A DNA stretch of 11,191 nucleotides. Origin: an uncultured Bacilli bacterium (lineage in GTDB: Bacteria > Bacillota_I > Bacilli_A > RF39 > UBA660). Numbering within the stretch: position 1 is the first letter of the stretch; each line of letters opens with the position of its first letter. The stretch lies in the NCBI GenBank assembly GCA_947631345.1, contig CANRKW010000030.1, positions 1-11,191 of the forward strand, in the 5' to 3' direction. Under the pieces are notes generated by a model. The model worked only from the letters and a program-made list of their open reading frames with translations. It did no database searches and was not told the DNA's origin. This document shows, in pieces, positions 1 through 8,991 of this stretch. A program made the position numbers and the translations under genes.

Positions 1-2073
1 CAAGCACTTGTTTCAAATTCATATATTGAAGGTTCTTACACAGAGACATACCCTGATATTACTATGGATGAAATGGGATTAAAAAAATTATTTAAACAGT
101 TCTCTTTTCCAGGAGGAATATCCAGCCACGCTGCTCCAGAAACTCCAGGAAGCATAAATGAAGGAGGAGAATTAGGCTATAGTTTAGCTCATGCCTACGG
201 GGCAGTTTTAGATAACAAAGACTTAATTGCCGCCTGTGTAATTGGAGATGGAGAAGCAGAAACAGGTCCATTATCTGCGTCTTGGCACATAAACAAATTG
301 ATTAACCCAAAAACAGATGGAATAGTTTTACCAATATTACACTTAAATGGCTATAAAATTGCAAATCCAACAATTTTGAGTAGAATACCAGATGATGAAC
401 TTCTAGCATTATTTAAAGGATATGGATACAAACCATACATAGTAGAAGAAAATAGCATAACAAATATTCATCAAAAAATGGCAAACACATTAGATGAAAT
501 AGTAGAATACATAAAGAAAATAAAAAAAGAAGCACAAACTCACACATTTAGACCACTTTACCCTATGTTAATACTTAAAACACCAAAAGGATGGACAGGT
601 CCAAAAGAAGTAGAAGGCACATACAAAAGCCATCAAGTACCTATAATAGTTAATAAAGAAAATGAAGTTAATTTAAAAGAATTAGAAAGTTGGCTAAAAA
701 GTTATAAGCCAAATGAACTATTTAACAAAGACGGAAGCATAAAAAAAGAAATCCTAGAACTTTGTCCAAAAGGAACAAAAAGGATGACCGCAAATCCAAT
801 TACAAATGGTGGCCTACTTTTAAAAGAATTAGAAACCCCTAATTTATTAGATTATGAAGTCAAAATAAAGAAAAGAGGCAACACTGAAAGAGAAAGTATG
901 AGGGAGTTAGGTAGATATATAAGTGACTTAATTGTATTAAATGAAAAAAATAAAAATTATAGAATTTTTGGCCCAGATGAAGCATTATCTAATAGATTAA
1001 ACTACATATTTGATGTTACAAAAAAACAATGGGGAACAAAAATAACAAAAACAGACGATTTATTAGGAAGAAATGGAAGAGTAATTGATAGCATTTTATC
1101 AGAACACATCTGTGAAGGTATGCTAGAAGGTTACATCCTTACTGGAAGACATGGATTTATTCATAGTTATGAAGCATTTATAAGAATAGTTGATTCAATG
1201 ATAAGTCAACATGCAAAATGGCTAAAAGTATCAAAAGACCTACCTTGGAGAAAAGACATAAGTTCACTAAATATTATACTATCAAGCCACGTTTGGCAAC
1301 AAGATCATAATGGATATACTCACCAAAACCCAGGCTTAATAAATCATATTCTTCCAAACAAATCAGACATAGTTAGAATATACCTACCATTTGATACAAA
1401 CACATTAATAAGCACATTTGACCACATAACAAAAACAAAAAACTACATAAATTTAGTTGTAGCATCTAAACATAAAAGACCAGAATGGCTTACAATGGAA
1501 GAAGCAATCGAACACTGCAAAAAAGGTGTCGACATCCTAAAATGGGCAAGTACAAATGATGGAAAAAATCCAGATGTAGTATTAGCCTGTGCAGGAGATA
1601 CACCAACTTTAGAAGTATTAGCTGCTTCATCAATTTTAAAAGATAAACTTCCAAATTTAAAAATTAGAGTAGTAAACGTAGTAGACTTAATGAAATTACA
1701 AAGTAACACTCTTCATCCCCATGGCTTAACAGATGAAGAATATAACAAAATATTCACAAAAAACACACCAATAATATTTGCTTTTCATGGATACCCTAAT
1801 GTAATACATGAACTAACTTACAATAGAGAAAATAAAGAACTACACGTAAGAGGCTACATAGAAGAAGGAACAATAACAACACCATTTGATATGAGAGTCC
1901 AAAACAAAATAGACAGATATCATTTAATTCTAGATGTATTAAAATATGTTCCAAAATTAAAAAAAGAAACTAGCCTTAAAGAATATTGCGAAAAAATGTT
2001 AGAACACCATCATGATTACATAAGAAAATACGGAAAAGAAATAAAAGAAGTAAGAGAATTTAAATGGCTTTAA
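1..2073 (+). CDS. xfp: Phosphoketolase (xylulose-5-phosphate / fructose-6-phosphate), 5' end outside window
   Basis: This cytosolic thiamine-diphosphate enzyme splits xylulose 5-phosphate (and in many members fructose 6-phosphate) with phosphate into acetyl phosphate plus glyceraldehyde 3-phosphate (or erythrose 4-phosphate). The frame is open from base 1, and codons 1-21 already match the family (IEGSYTETYPD), so the ATG at 64 is internal. The 690 visible residues against a usual length near 800 mean roughly 100-130 N-terminal residues are missing. Visible landmarks, numbered from base 1: SHAAPETPGS and GGELGYSLAHAYG early on; the ThDP motif GDGEAETG at about 82-89, ending in the Asn of LNGYKIANPT at about 116; and the family block SSHVWQQDHNGYTHQNPG around 428-445. 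The transketolase-like C-terminal domain reaches the normal end. No frameshift is seen. Codon third positions favour A, with more C, than in the downstream genes. The family call is secure; substrate preference is not visible. Confidence 0.96.
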   Translation, partial: QALVSNSYIEGSYTETYPDITMDEMGLKKLFKQFSFPGGISSHAAPETPGSINEGGELGYSLAHAYGAVLDNKDLIAACVIGDGEAETGPLSASWHINKLINPKTDGIVLPILHLNGYKIANPTILSRIPDDELLALFKGYGYKPYIVEENSITNIHQKMANTLDEIVEYIKKIKKEAQTHTFRPLYPMLILKTPKGWTGPKEVEGTYKSHQVPIIVNKENEVNLKELESWLKSYKPNELFNKDGSIKKEILELCPKGTKRMTANPITNGGLLLKELETPNLLDYEVKIKKRGNTERESMRELGRYISDLIVLNEKNKNYRIFGPDEALSNRLNYIFDVTKKQWGTKITKTDDLLGRNGRVIDSILSEHICEGMLEGYILTGRHGFIHSYEAFIRIVDSMISQHAKWLKVSKDLPWRKDISSLNIILSSHVWQQDHNGYTHQNPGLINHILPNKSDIVRIYLPFDTNTLISTFDHITKTKNYINLVVASKHKRPEWLTMEEAIEHCKKGVDILKWASTNDGKNPDVVLACAGDTPTLEVLAASSILKDKLPNLKIRVVNVVDLMKLQSNTLHPHGLTDEEYNKIFTKNTPIIFAFHGYPNVIHELTYNRENKELHVRGYIEEGTITTPFDMRVQNKIDRYHLILDVLKYVPKLKKETSLKEYCEKMLEHHHDYIRKYGKEIKEVREFKWL

Positions 2074-2106
2074 AGAATATTCCTATTAATTAGGGATATT
2101 CTTTTT
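2072..2106 (+). terminator. Intrinsic terminator of xfp
   Basis: The arms agaatattcct (2074-2084) and agggatattct (2092-2102) form an 11-bp stem with one G-U pair and a 7-nt loop. Two more A-T pairs extend the base, and five T follow (2102-2106). It begins at the xfp stop codon and separates xfp from the Wadjet operon. Confidence 0.85.
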
Positions 2107-2248
2107 AAAAACAAACTAGAAGATGATGACTATGATATAGATTGATTTATATTGGTAAAACAACTATATTAAATGTCAAACATAATAAAGAATATGGATT
2201 TCTAACTAATTTAGGCACTTTAATAGGTGTCTTTTATTAATTTTAAGT
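2107..2248. other. Non-coding spacer between xfp and the jet operon
   Basis: I see no reading frame with a start, a Shine-Dalgarno site and a useful length on either strand. The only structure noticed is a short hairpin at 2213-2232, listed separately. The rest is AT-rich sequence with frequent stops. Confidence 0.6.
2213..2235 (+). terminator. Possible second, weak terminator hairpin upstream of the jet promoter
   Basis: AGGCAC (2213-2218) can pair with GTGTCT (2227-2232), giving 6 bp with one G-U around an 8-nt loop. A run of four T (2232-2235) follows. The stem is short for a terminator. It lies just upstream of the jetA promoter, where it could insulate the operon from read-through or act as a protein-binding inverted repeat. 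Confidence 0.3.
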
Positions 2249-2276
2249 TTTACTTTTATTAAAAATATGTTATTAT
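2249..2276 (+). promoter_or_regulatory. Probable sigma-A promoter of jetABCD with extended -10
   Basis: A -35-like TTTACT (2249-2254, 4 of 6 matches to TTGACA) is followed after 16 nt by TATTAT (2271-2276). A TG dinucleotide at 2268-2269 gives the extended -10 form TGnTATTAT. Transcription would start near 2283, leaving a 5' leader of only about 15 nt before jetA. It is the only convincing promoter in the spacer, and none is needed inside the operon because the genes overlap. Confidence 0.55.
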
Positions 2277-2297
2277 ATTGGAAAAAAGAGGTAATTT

Positions 2298-3761
2298 ATG
2301 GAAGTTTATGAAAAACTAACTAAACAAATATTTGAAACTAAATATTTAAGTACAGAAAATTCGTGGCGCTATAGGCCGATTATGAGAATTTTTTATATGC
2401 ACTATGAGAAACTTGAATATTGGCTTTATAAAGAAGACGTATATAATGAACTAAAAGATAATAAATTATTTAATGAATATACAATTGAAGAATGTGAAAG
2501 AGATTTAGAAACTTTAACTGAGTGGTATAGTTTGTCAAAAATGCAAGATACAAAGAATGCTACTTCTATAGAAGAATTTAAAAATAAAAAATTTAGATAT
2601 CAACTAACTGAATATGCTACTGAAATTGAAAGATTAATGATATCATTAGAAGAAATGGAAATTAAAACTGCTTCACTTGAACCAAAACTATTTGACCGTT
2701 TAAGAATAACAATATCTAAGTTAGAAAATATTGATAGTTTAAATCTTGAAGAAGTTAATGAAATATGGAATGATTTAGCAGATGATTTTACAAAACTAAA
2801 TGAAAATTATCAAGACTTTCTTAAGAAATTTAATGAACCTAAATCAGAAGAATTATTACAAAGTGATTTATTTTTACAATTTAAATCAGAAATAATTAAA
2901 TATTTAAAAGATTTTATAAAGGGATATCAAAATAATATATATCAAATTAGAAATGTAATTAATAAAATTAGTGATAATCAAATTGAACTCTTTTTAAATA
3001 AATTAACTTTATTTTATAAAAATAACCCTATGCTTAATCAAAATTTTAATTTTGAACGTTTTAAAGAAATTAATTTAGGTAAAATTACAAATGTTTTTAA
3101 ATGGTTTGTTGGTAGTGAACTAATGGTTAGTGAAGGCGATAAACTTATGGATACTACTAATAATATAATTGCTAAAATTACTAAATATGCTAACTCTTTA
3201 ATTGAACTTCATGGAAATATGACTAATAGAAGAGAAGAATATAAATACTTATGTAAGTTTTTTGATAAGATAAATGATATAGAAGGCGCTCACAAATATG
3301 CTGCAACTATTTTTGGAATATCTTCTGTTAGACATTTTATAGGTAACTCTAATATAAATACTGATACTATCACTGATACATATAATATAGCCCCAATTGA
3401 AATTCTTTTATCTTCTCGAAGTAAAACTAGAAAAGAAAAAGTAAATATAACTCCAATTATAGATAAATCTTTTGAAAAACAAAGGATTTTAGAAGAATAT
3501 AGGAAAGTTCAAGAAGAAAATAGAAATATTTTAAAAAGACTTATAAAAAATAAAGAAATAGTATTAGATGGAGATATAGAACTTTCATTAGTTGAAAGAA
3601 GGTATATAGTGCACTTATTATCATCACCTTTATTAAAAAAAGAAACTGAGTTTGGACTTAGTTACAATATTTATAAAAATGAAGGTAAGTGTAAGATAAC
3701 TTCTCCAGATGGTGTTTTTTATATGAATAGTTTAACAATAAAGTTTGAGGGTGATTTATAA
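2298..3761 (+). CDS. jetA: Wadjet subunit JetA, kleisin-like (DUF2397 / TIGR02677-like)
   Basis: This 487-residue protein is the first gene of the operon and matches the kleisin-like position (MukF/MksF analogue) of Wadjet. In studied Wadjet complexes this subunit bridges the JetC ATPase heads and binds JetB. The N-terminal block around residues 17-52 (YLSTENSWRYRPIMRIFY, then YWLYKEDVYNEL) is the part I recognise as DUF2397-like and probably winged-helix. The middle, about 100-330, is mostly predicted helical and charged, as expected of a kleisin linker or helical domain. The C-terminal part, about 400-487, is probably another small winged-helix region that contacts a head. The start is supported by the Shine-Dalgarno AGAGGT six bases upstream of ATG 2298. 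Its TAA stop overlaps the jetB start by one base (TAATG). The call rests on gene order, length and N-terminal resemblance; no catalytic motif is expected. Confidence 0.85.
   Translation: MEVYEKLTKQIFETKYLSTENSWRYRPIMRIFYMHYEKLEYWLYKEDVYNELKDNKLFNEYTIEECERDLETLTEWYSLSKMQDTKNATSIEEFKNKKFRYQLTEYATEIERLMISLEEMEIKTASLEPKLFDRLRITISKLENIDSLNLEEVNEIWNDLADDFTKLNENYQDFLKKFNEPKSEELLQSDLFLQFKSEIIKYLKDFIKGYQNNIYQIRNVINKISDNQIELFLNKLTLFYKNNPMLNQNFNFERFKEINLGKITNVFKWFVGSELMVSEGDKLMDTTNNIIAKITKYANSLIELHGNMTNRREEYKYLCKFFDKINDIEGAHKYAATIFGISSVRHFIGNSNINTDTITDTYNIAPIEILLSSRSKTRKEKVNITPIIDKSFEKQRILEEYRKVQEENRNILKRLIKNKEIVLDGDIELSLVERRYIVHLLSSPLLKKETEFGLSYNIYKNEGKCKITSPDGVFYMNSLTIKFEGDL
3747..3754 (+). promoter_or_regulatory. 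Ribosome binding site of jetB inside jetA
   Basis: GAGGGTGA lies in the last codons of jetA, six bases before ATG 3761. It fixes the jetB start at the TAATG overlap and indicates coupled translation. Confidence 0.75.
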
Positions 3762-4930
3762 TGAATATACATACAAAAGAATTAGAATATTTATTAGATA
3801 ACTTTTGGTGTATTAAAGAAGAAAATCCAAGTTTGTATTTTGATATAAAAAATAACTTAGATTATTATAAAAATTTTATACAAACTAAATTAGGTAGTAG
3901 GCTTATTGTAAATGATAGATTTATAAAGTTAGAAAAAATACCGCCTGTACCAAAAAGTTATATGGGAATTAATGATTTTACTGATCCTTTAGAATATGTA
4001 ATTTTATTTATTATTTTGTTATATTTAGAAGATAAACCAAAGTATGAACAATTTATATTATCCTCATTAATAGATTATGTAAAAAATATTGCTGCTACTT
4101 TAGAATTAGATAATTTACCTGACTGGAATTTGCTTCATCATAGAAAATGTTTAGTTAATGTAATTAATCATTTAAAGAATTTAGGTATTATTAAAGTAGT
4201 TGAAGAAAAGTTGTCATTTACTGAAAATGCTAATGCTGAAGCCCTTTATGAAACAACTGGGTTATCTAATTATTATGTTAGGGAATTTAAAGGTAATATT
4301 TTAGAATATACCTCTTTAAATGATTTTGTTAATGATGAATTTTTAAGTCAAAATGAAAATATAATGGATACTAAAAAATATAAAATTTATAGACATTTAT
4401 TATATTCATTAGTTACTTATAGTGAAGAGTTAAATGAACAAGAATTAGAATATTTGAGAAAATATCGAGCACAAATTAGTAATGAATTAAGTAAATACAC
4501 TGAAGGAGAATTAGAACTTACTAAAAACATGGCTTTACTATTATATCCAGATGAAGGTAAAGCAAAATTTGATTTTCCTAATAATAAAGTAATTTCAGAT
4601 ATAGTATTAATGGTAAATAATAGTATTTTAGATTATATTAATAATGGTAAAATGACTTTAAATAGTAATGAGACATTTTTTATTACTAAAGAAGAATTAT
4701 TTCAAATAATAGATGATGTTAGAAATGGTAATTTAGAATATTTTAGTAAAAATTATAAAGAAATGCCTAAGGAAAGTTTTTTTAGTGAAATTATAAATTA
4801 TATGAAAGAGTATGATTTTATTAAAAGTGAAGACTTAGGATATAAAGTTTATCCAATGGTTTCAAAATTTATTGGGTATATACCTAAAGATAATAAAGAA
4901 CAGTTGAATTTATTTGGAGGTGAGTCATGA
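3761..4930 (+). CDS. jetB: Wadjet subunit JetB, KITE-like (DUF2398 / TIGR02678-like)
   Basis: This 389-residue protein holds the MukE/MksE-like (KITE, tandem winged-helix) position in the Wadjet complex. In that role it binds the kleisin JetA and helps hold DNA at the JetC heads. The N-terminal stretch to about residue 110 looks like DUF2398: a helical start (YYKNFIQTKLG), then SRLIVNDRFIKLEKIP, then a hydrophobic helix near 78-90 followed by the charged DKPKYEQF. That helix (EYVILFIILLYLE) is probably a buried core helix and not a membrane anchor, since no second membrane segment or signal peptide is present. Residues 110-170 look like a winged helix (HHRKCLVNVINHLKNLGII). Start ATG 3761 is preceded by a good site, GAGGGTGA, and overlaps the jetA stop. 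The TGA stop overlaps the jetC start (ATGA). Confidence 0.83.
   Translation: MNIHTKELEYLLDNFWCIKEENPSLYFDIKNNLDYYKNFIQTKLGSRLIVNDRFIKLEKIPPVPKSYMGINDFTDPLEYVILFIILLYLEDKPKYEQFILSSLIDYVKNIAATLELDNLPDWNLLHHRKCLVNVINHLKNLGIIKVVEEKLSFTENANAEALYETTGLSNYYVREFKGNILEYTSLNDFVNDEFLSQNENIMDTKKYKIYRHLLYSLVTYSEELNEQELEYLRKYRAQISNELSKYTEGELELTKNMALLLYPDEGKAKFDFPNNKVISDIVLMVNNSILDYINNGKMTLNSNETFFITKEELFQIIDDVRNGNLEYFSKNYKEMPKESFFSEIINYMKEYDFIKSEDLGYKVYPMVSKFIGYIPKDNKEQLNLFGGES
4916..4923 (+). promoter_or_regulatory. Strong ribosome binding site of jetC inside jetB
   Basis: GGAGGTGA is a near-ideal Shine-Dalgarno sequence. The GGAGG core ends six bases before ATG 4927. It sits within the last codons of jetB and is the strongest site in the operon, consistent with high relative production of the SMC subunit. 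Confidence 0.8.
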
Positions 4931-7900
4931 ATAAATTTAGAGTTACAAAAATAGGACTTTTAAATTTTTGGTATTATGATGAAGAAGAATTTGATTTTTA
5001 TGGAGGTAATTTGCTTCTGCGTGGATCTAATGGAAGTGGTAAATCTGTAACAATGCAGTCATTTATTCCTTTAATATTAGATGGTAATAAATCACCTGAA
5101 AGATTAGATCCATTTGGCTCTAAGGAAAGAAAAATTGAAGACTATATTTTAGGAGAGTCTGAATCAACACAAAAAGAAGAATCAACAGCTTACCTTTATA
5201 TGGAAACTTATAATGAAGAAGAAAACAAATATATAACTATTGGTCTTGGATTTCGTGGCCGTAAAGGAAGAGGTGTAGAATCTTGGGGATTTTGTCTAAA
5301 AGATGGAATGAGAATAAGAAAGGACTTCTATTTATATAAAGATGCTTTAAATAAAATACCTATTACAAAAAATGAACTTAAAGCTAGACTCGGCCCTATT
5401 AATGAGTTTGTCGATAATACTAAAGATTATAAAGCAATGGTTAATAGATTACTATTTGGATTTCCTAACTTAGATATGTATGACGAATTTATTAAACTTT
5501 TATTGCAACTTAGAAGTAATAAACTATCTAAAGAATATAAACCTACTGATTTAATAGATGTATTAAATAAAGTATTACAGCCACTTACTGAAGAAGATCT
5601 TCGCCCTTTATCTGAAGCAATCTTGCAAATGAATAAAACAAAAGAACAAATAGAATTATTAGAAAAAAATAGTAAGGCTTTAAAAGAATTTTTAAAAGTA
5701 TATAGAAATTATAATGAACTACATTTATCAAAAAAAGCAAAAAATTATAAAGATAAAGATGATGAATATAAATATGTAAATAAACAAATTAAAAATATAG
5801 AAAACTTAATTACAAGTAAAAAAAGTGAATATTCTAGTAAAAGTCAAAGATTAGAGGAAGTAGAAAAACAAATAGAAGTAAATAATAATACTAAAAAAGA
5901 ATTAGATAATAGTGATTTAAAACAAAAAATAGAATCTCTTGCAACTATTAATGATAATATAGAAAACTTAAATAAAAAAATAAATGAATTAGATGAACTT
6001 ATTCAAAATAATTTAGAAGATAAAGTAAAAATAAATAAAAATATTAAAAATATTGAAGATGAAATTTCTAATTTAAAAGAAAGTCTTATTAAAGTAGTTG
6101 TAGATTTAAAAGATTTAGCAAATAATAGTTATTTTGATGAATTTAAAAGTTATGATTTAAATATAGATGAAGATAATAATGAATATAATAATATATCTTT
6201 ATCTTTAAAAAAATATCAAAGTCGTTTAAATACAGTTTTTGATTTATTAATAAAGGAAGAAAAAATTTTAAATGATAGTGAATCAACTAAGATAGATTGT
6301 GAAAAACTTGAAAATGAACATAAAGAGTTAAGTGATGATTTAGAAAAACTTTTAGAAAATTTAAAAGAAAGTATAATGGCTTGGGAAGAAGACTTTGTAA
6401 ATAAAATAAATAACAATGAAGAATTAAAAATAGATGATATTTATAAAAAGACTATATTTGATTTAATGAATAGTTATGACGAAGAAAATTATCTAAAAGT
6501 AAAATCATTATATAATGAATATGCATATAGTTTAATAAATAAAATTAGAATGGATAATTTAAATACAACTAATGAAAGAGATATAAAAAGAAGAGATTTA
6601 ATAGAGTTAGAAGAAGAATATAATACTCTTAAAGCACAAGAAGATATAGAACTACCTTCATTAAACATTGAGACAGATGAAATATTAAAAAACAATAATA
6701 TAATAAGTATTCCTTTTTATAAAACTATAGAATTTAAAGATGAAGTAGATGAAGAATTAAAAAACAACTTAGAAGCAGAACTATTAGATTTAGGTATTTT
6801 AAATGCAAAAATTATTAAAGAAGAAGATATACCAAAATTAAATAAACTTAATGTACAAGTAATATATTTAACAAAGTCATCAAAGAAGGAAAATAATTTA
6901 TTAAAGTATTTTAATGTTAAAATAAAGAATGATGTTATTAAGAGTGACTATGTTAAAGAAATATTAGAATCCATTAGTATAGATTTAAATGATTTTATTG
7001 CAGTAACACCTAATGGTATAGCTAAAATGGACATTTTAAATTCACAAGTAGATAAAAATTATAAACAAAACTTTATTGGTTACTTAAAAAGATTAGAATT
7101 AAAAGAACAAAAACTAAAAGAGTTAGAAAATAATATAAATATCTTAAAAAATGTAATTAATAAATTACAAGATATAATTGATAATAATAACCATAAAATA
7201 AGTGTTATAGAAACAGAAAAAGATAATTTACCGACTAATAAATCTATAATAGATATTGAAAATAAAATTAGTGAATTAAATAAATCTTTAGAATGGAATG
7301 AAAGTAAACAAAAAGAGTTAGTTCAAAAATTAAGTGTTTTTACAAATGAATTAAATAAACTAAAAGAACAAATTTTAAATAATAAAAATGGTTTAAATGT
7401 ACCTTTAAATAAAGAATCATATAAAAATGCTTTAAATAGTTTAAATAGCTTTTTAGATGAGTTACAAAATTATAATAGTTTAAAAAATAAATACTTAAAT
7501 AAATTAGAAATTCAAAAAAATTACTTTGAACGACTTAATGACATTGAAAACACTATATCTTACTATACAAGTGATCGTTTTGAAAAAACTAAAGAACTAG
7601 AAATTAATAAATCAAAACGTGATACTATAAATTCACTATTAGAAACAAAAGAATTTAAAGAACAAAAAGAAAAGTTATTAAAAATAGAAGAAGATTTAAG
7701 AAATTTAAGTAAAGAAAAAGATAATTTAATTAAAGATACTGCTATGCTAACTCAAGATATTAAATATAAAGAAGAAGAGTATTCTAATATAATAAAAAAC
7801 AAAGAAAATATAGAACAAGAATTAATTATTTATAAAGAAATACTTTTAAGAGAATATAAATTAGGTTATGTTTATAAAGAAGAAATAACTGATGTAAATG

Positions 7901-8991
7901 AAATAGCTAAAAAAGTACTTAGTAATAATTATAAAGATAAAAATACACAAGATGTAGAAAGAAGTTTCTATGAATTATTTAATCGTTATTCATTAGAATT
8001 AAATGACTATTCATTAAGAATGGTAACTATATTTAATGATTATGAAGTAGAAAATGAAAAATATGAAGAAATTTATAAAGAAAGTAAACGTACAGATGTT
8101 ACTGCTAACTATCAAGGAATAAAATTAGATGTAATTACTTTATCAGAAAAATTAGAAAATGATATTTTAGAAAACAAAGATTTAATAAGTACTCAAGATA
8201 GGCACTTGTTTGAAGATATTTTATTAAATACAGTAGGAGAAAAAATTAGAAATCGTATTAATTCATCTAATGAATGGGTTAGTAAAATTAATAATATTAT
8301 GAAAGATATGCAAGAAAATAGTGCTTTAAGTTTTAAATTAATTTGGAAAAGTATTTCTGCTACTACTGAAACTGAAATAGATACTAAAGAATTAGTTAGA
8401 ATATTAAAAATGGATCCAACTATGCTTAAGGAAGAAGATAAAGAAAATTTAACAAATCATTTTAGAAGTAAAATAAGAAGAGCAGAAGAATTATATTCAG
8501 ATTCTTATATACCTTTTTCTAAGATAATTGAAGAAGTTTTAGATTATCGTTCATGGTTTAGTTTTCAACTATTATATCAAAGAAAAGGTGAAGACTTTAA
8601 AGAATTAACAAATAAAATATTTGCCAAATTTAGTGGTGGAGAAAGGGCTAAAAGTATGTACATACCACTTTTTGCAAGTGTTTTTGCTAAACTTAATTCA
8701 GCAAGAAAAGATGCCTTACGTTTAATCGCACTTGATGAAGCCTTTGCTGGAGTTGACGAAGATAATATTAGAGAAATGTTTGGAATTTTAAAGTTTTTAA
8801 ATCTTAATTTTATTATTAATTCTCAATCCCTATGGGCAGATTATGATACAGTAAATGACATATCCATTTGTAACTTAATTAGACCAAATAACAGTTCTGT
8901 AGTAAGTGTTGAAAGATACCGTTGGAATGGTAAATATAAGGAAATTATTAATAATAGAAAGGAATATAATAAAGAATTAGAAAATGCATAA
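4927..8991 (+). CDS. jetC: Wadjet subunit JetC, SMC/MukB-like ATPase (TIGR02680-like)
   Basis: This 1354-residue SMC-type ATPase is the loop-extruding motor of the Wadjet complex. The N-terminal head has Walker A GSNGSGKS at residues 33-40, followed by the family-like LDGNKSPERLDPFGSKER. Long Lys/Glu/Asn-rich coiled coil runs from about 240 to 560. A compact hinge region lies at about 590-725 and starts with IPFYKTIEFKDEVDEELK, close to what I know of the TIGR02680 family; it ends at NFIGYLKRL near 715-723. The returning coil runs to about 1130. The C-terminal head has the ABC signature FSGGERAKS (1235-1243), Walker B LIALDEAF with D1270 and E1271, and D-loop AGVDE. All ATPase elements are intact, so the motor is probably functional. 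The usual switch histidine is not evident where SMC proteins have it (INSQSLW instead). Length equals the TIGR02680 norm of about 1350. It overlaps jetB by 4 bp and jetD by 8 bp. Confidence 0.93.
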   Translation: MNKFRVTKIGLLNFWYYDEEEFDFYGGNLLLRGSNGSGKSVTMQSFIPLILDGNKSPERLDPFGSKERKIEDYILGESESTQKEESTAYLYMETYNEEENKYITIGLGFRGRKGRGVESWGFCLKDGMRIRKDFYLYKDALNKIPITKNELKARLGPINEFVDNTKDYKAMVNRLLFGFPNLDMYDEFIKLLLQLRSNKLSKEYKPTDLIDVLNKVLQPLTEEDLRPLSEAILQMNKTKEQIELLEKNSKALKEFLKVYRNYNELHLSKKAKNYKDKDDEYKYVNKQIKNIENLITSKKSEYSSKSQRLEEVEKQIEVNNNTKKELDNSDLKQKIESLATINDNIENLNKKINELDELIQNNLEDKVKINKNIKNIEDEISNLKESLIKVVVDLKDLANNSYFDEFKSYDLNIDEDNNEYNNISLSLKKYQSRLNTVFDLLIKEEKILNDSESTKIDCEKLENEHKELSDDLEKLLENLKESIMAWEEDFVNKINNNEELKIDDIYKKTIFDLMNSYDEENYLKVKSLYNEYAYSLINKIRMDNLNTTNERDIKRRDLIELEEEYNTLKAQEDIELPSLNIETDEILKNNNIISIPFYKTIEFKDEVDEELKNNLEAELLDLGILNAKIIKEEDIPKLNKLNVQVIYLTKSSKKENNLLKYFNVKIKNDVIKSDYVKEILESISIDLNDFIAVTPNGIAKMDILNSQVDKNYKQNFIGYLKRLELKEQKLKELENNINILKNVINKLQDIIDNNNHKISVIETEKDNLPTNKSIIDIENKISELNKSLEWNESKQKELVQKLSVFTNELNKLKEQILNNKNGLNVPLNKESYKNALNSLNSFLDELQNYNSLKNKYLNKLEIQKNYFERLNDIENTISYYTSDRFEKTKELEINKSKRDTINSLLETKEFKEQKEKLLKIEEDLRNLSKEKDNLIKDTAMLTQDIKYKEEEYSNIIKNKENIEQELIIYKEILLREYKLGYVYKEEITDVNEIAKKVLSNNYKDKNTQDVERSFYELFNRYSLELNDYSLRMVTIFNDYEVENEKYEEIYKESKRTDVTANYQGIKLDVITLSEKLENDILENKDLISTQDRHLFEDILLNTVGEKIRNRINSSNEWVSKINNIMKDMQENSALSFKLIWKSISATTETEIDTKELVRILKMDPTMLKEEDKENLTNHFRSKIRRAEELYSDSYIPFSKIIEEVLDYRSWFSFQLLYQRKGEDFKELTNKIFAKFSGGERAKSMYIPLFASVFAKLNSARKDALRLIALDEAFAGVDEDNIREMFGILKFLNLNFIINSQSLWADYDTVNDISICNLIRPNNSSVVSVERYRWNGKYKEIINNRKEYNKELENA

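Noticed and set aside
1443..1709. Minus-strand frame of 88 codons inside xfp
   Set aside because: It is antisense to well-conserved phosphoketolase coding sequence, has no supporting ribosome site or context, and its product has no recognisable motif.
64..2073. ATG at 64 as the real start of the phosphoketolase
   Set aside because: The 21 codons before it are in frame without stops and match the family, so the gene begins outside the window.
3990..4035. Possible membrane helix in JetB (EYVILFIILLYLE)
   Set aside because: It is a single short hydrophobic stretch flanked by charged residues in an otherwise soluble helical protein, more likely a buried core helix.
4925..4933. Mycoplasma-type genetic code (TGA as Trp)
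   Set aside because: Tryptophan is TGG in all genes read, jetB ends in TGA exactly at the ATGA overlap with a strong jetC ribosome site, and tnpA also ends in TGA at the normal family length.
6216..6695. Two minus-strand frames (about 66 and 68 codons) inside jetC
   Set aside because: They are antisense to the Lys/Glu/Asn coiled-coil region; the Ser/Phe/Leu-rich products are the expected mirror of such codons in AT-rich DNA.
4927..8991. JetC as a DNA-repair SbcC/RecN or chromosomal SMC protein
   Set aside because: The neighbours are kleisin-like, KITE-like and Toprim nuclease genes in Wadjet order, and the hinge and N-terminal blocks fit the TIGR02680 type.
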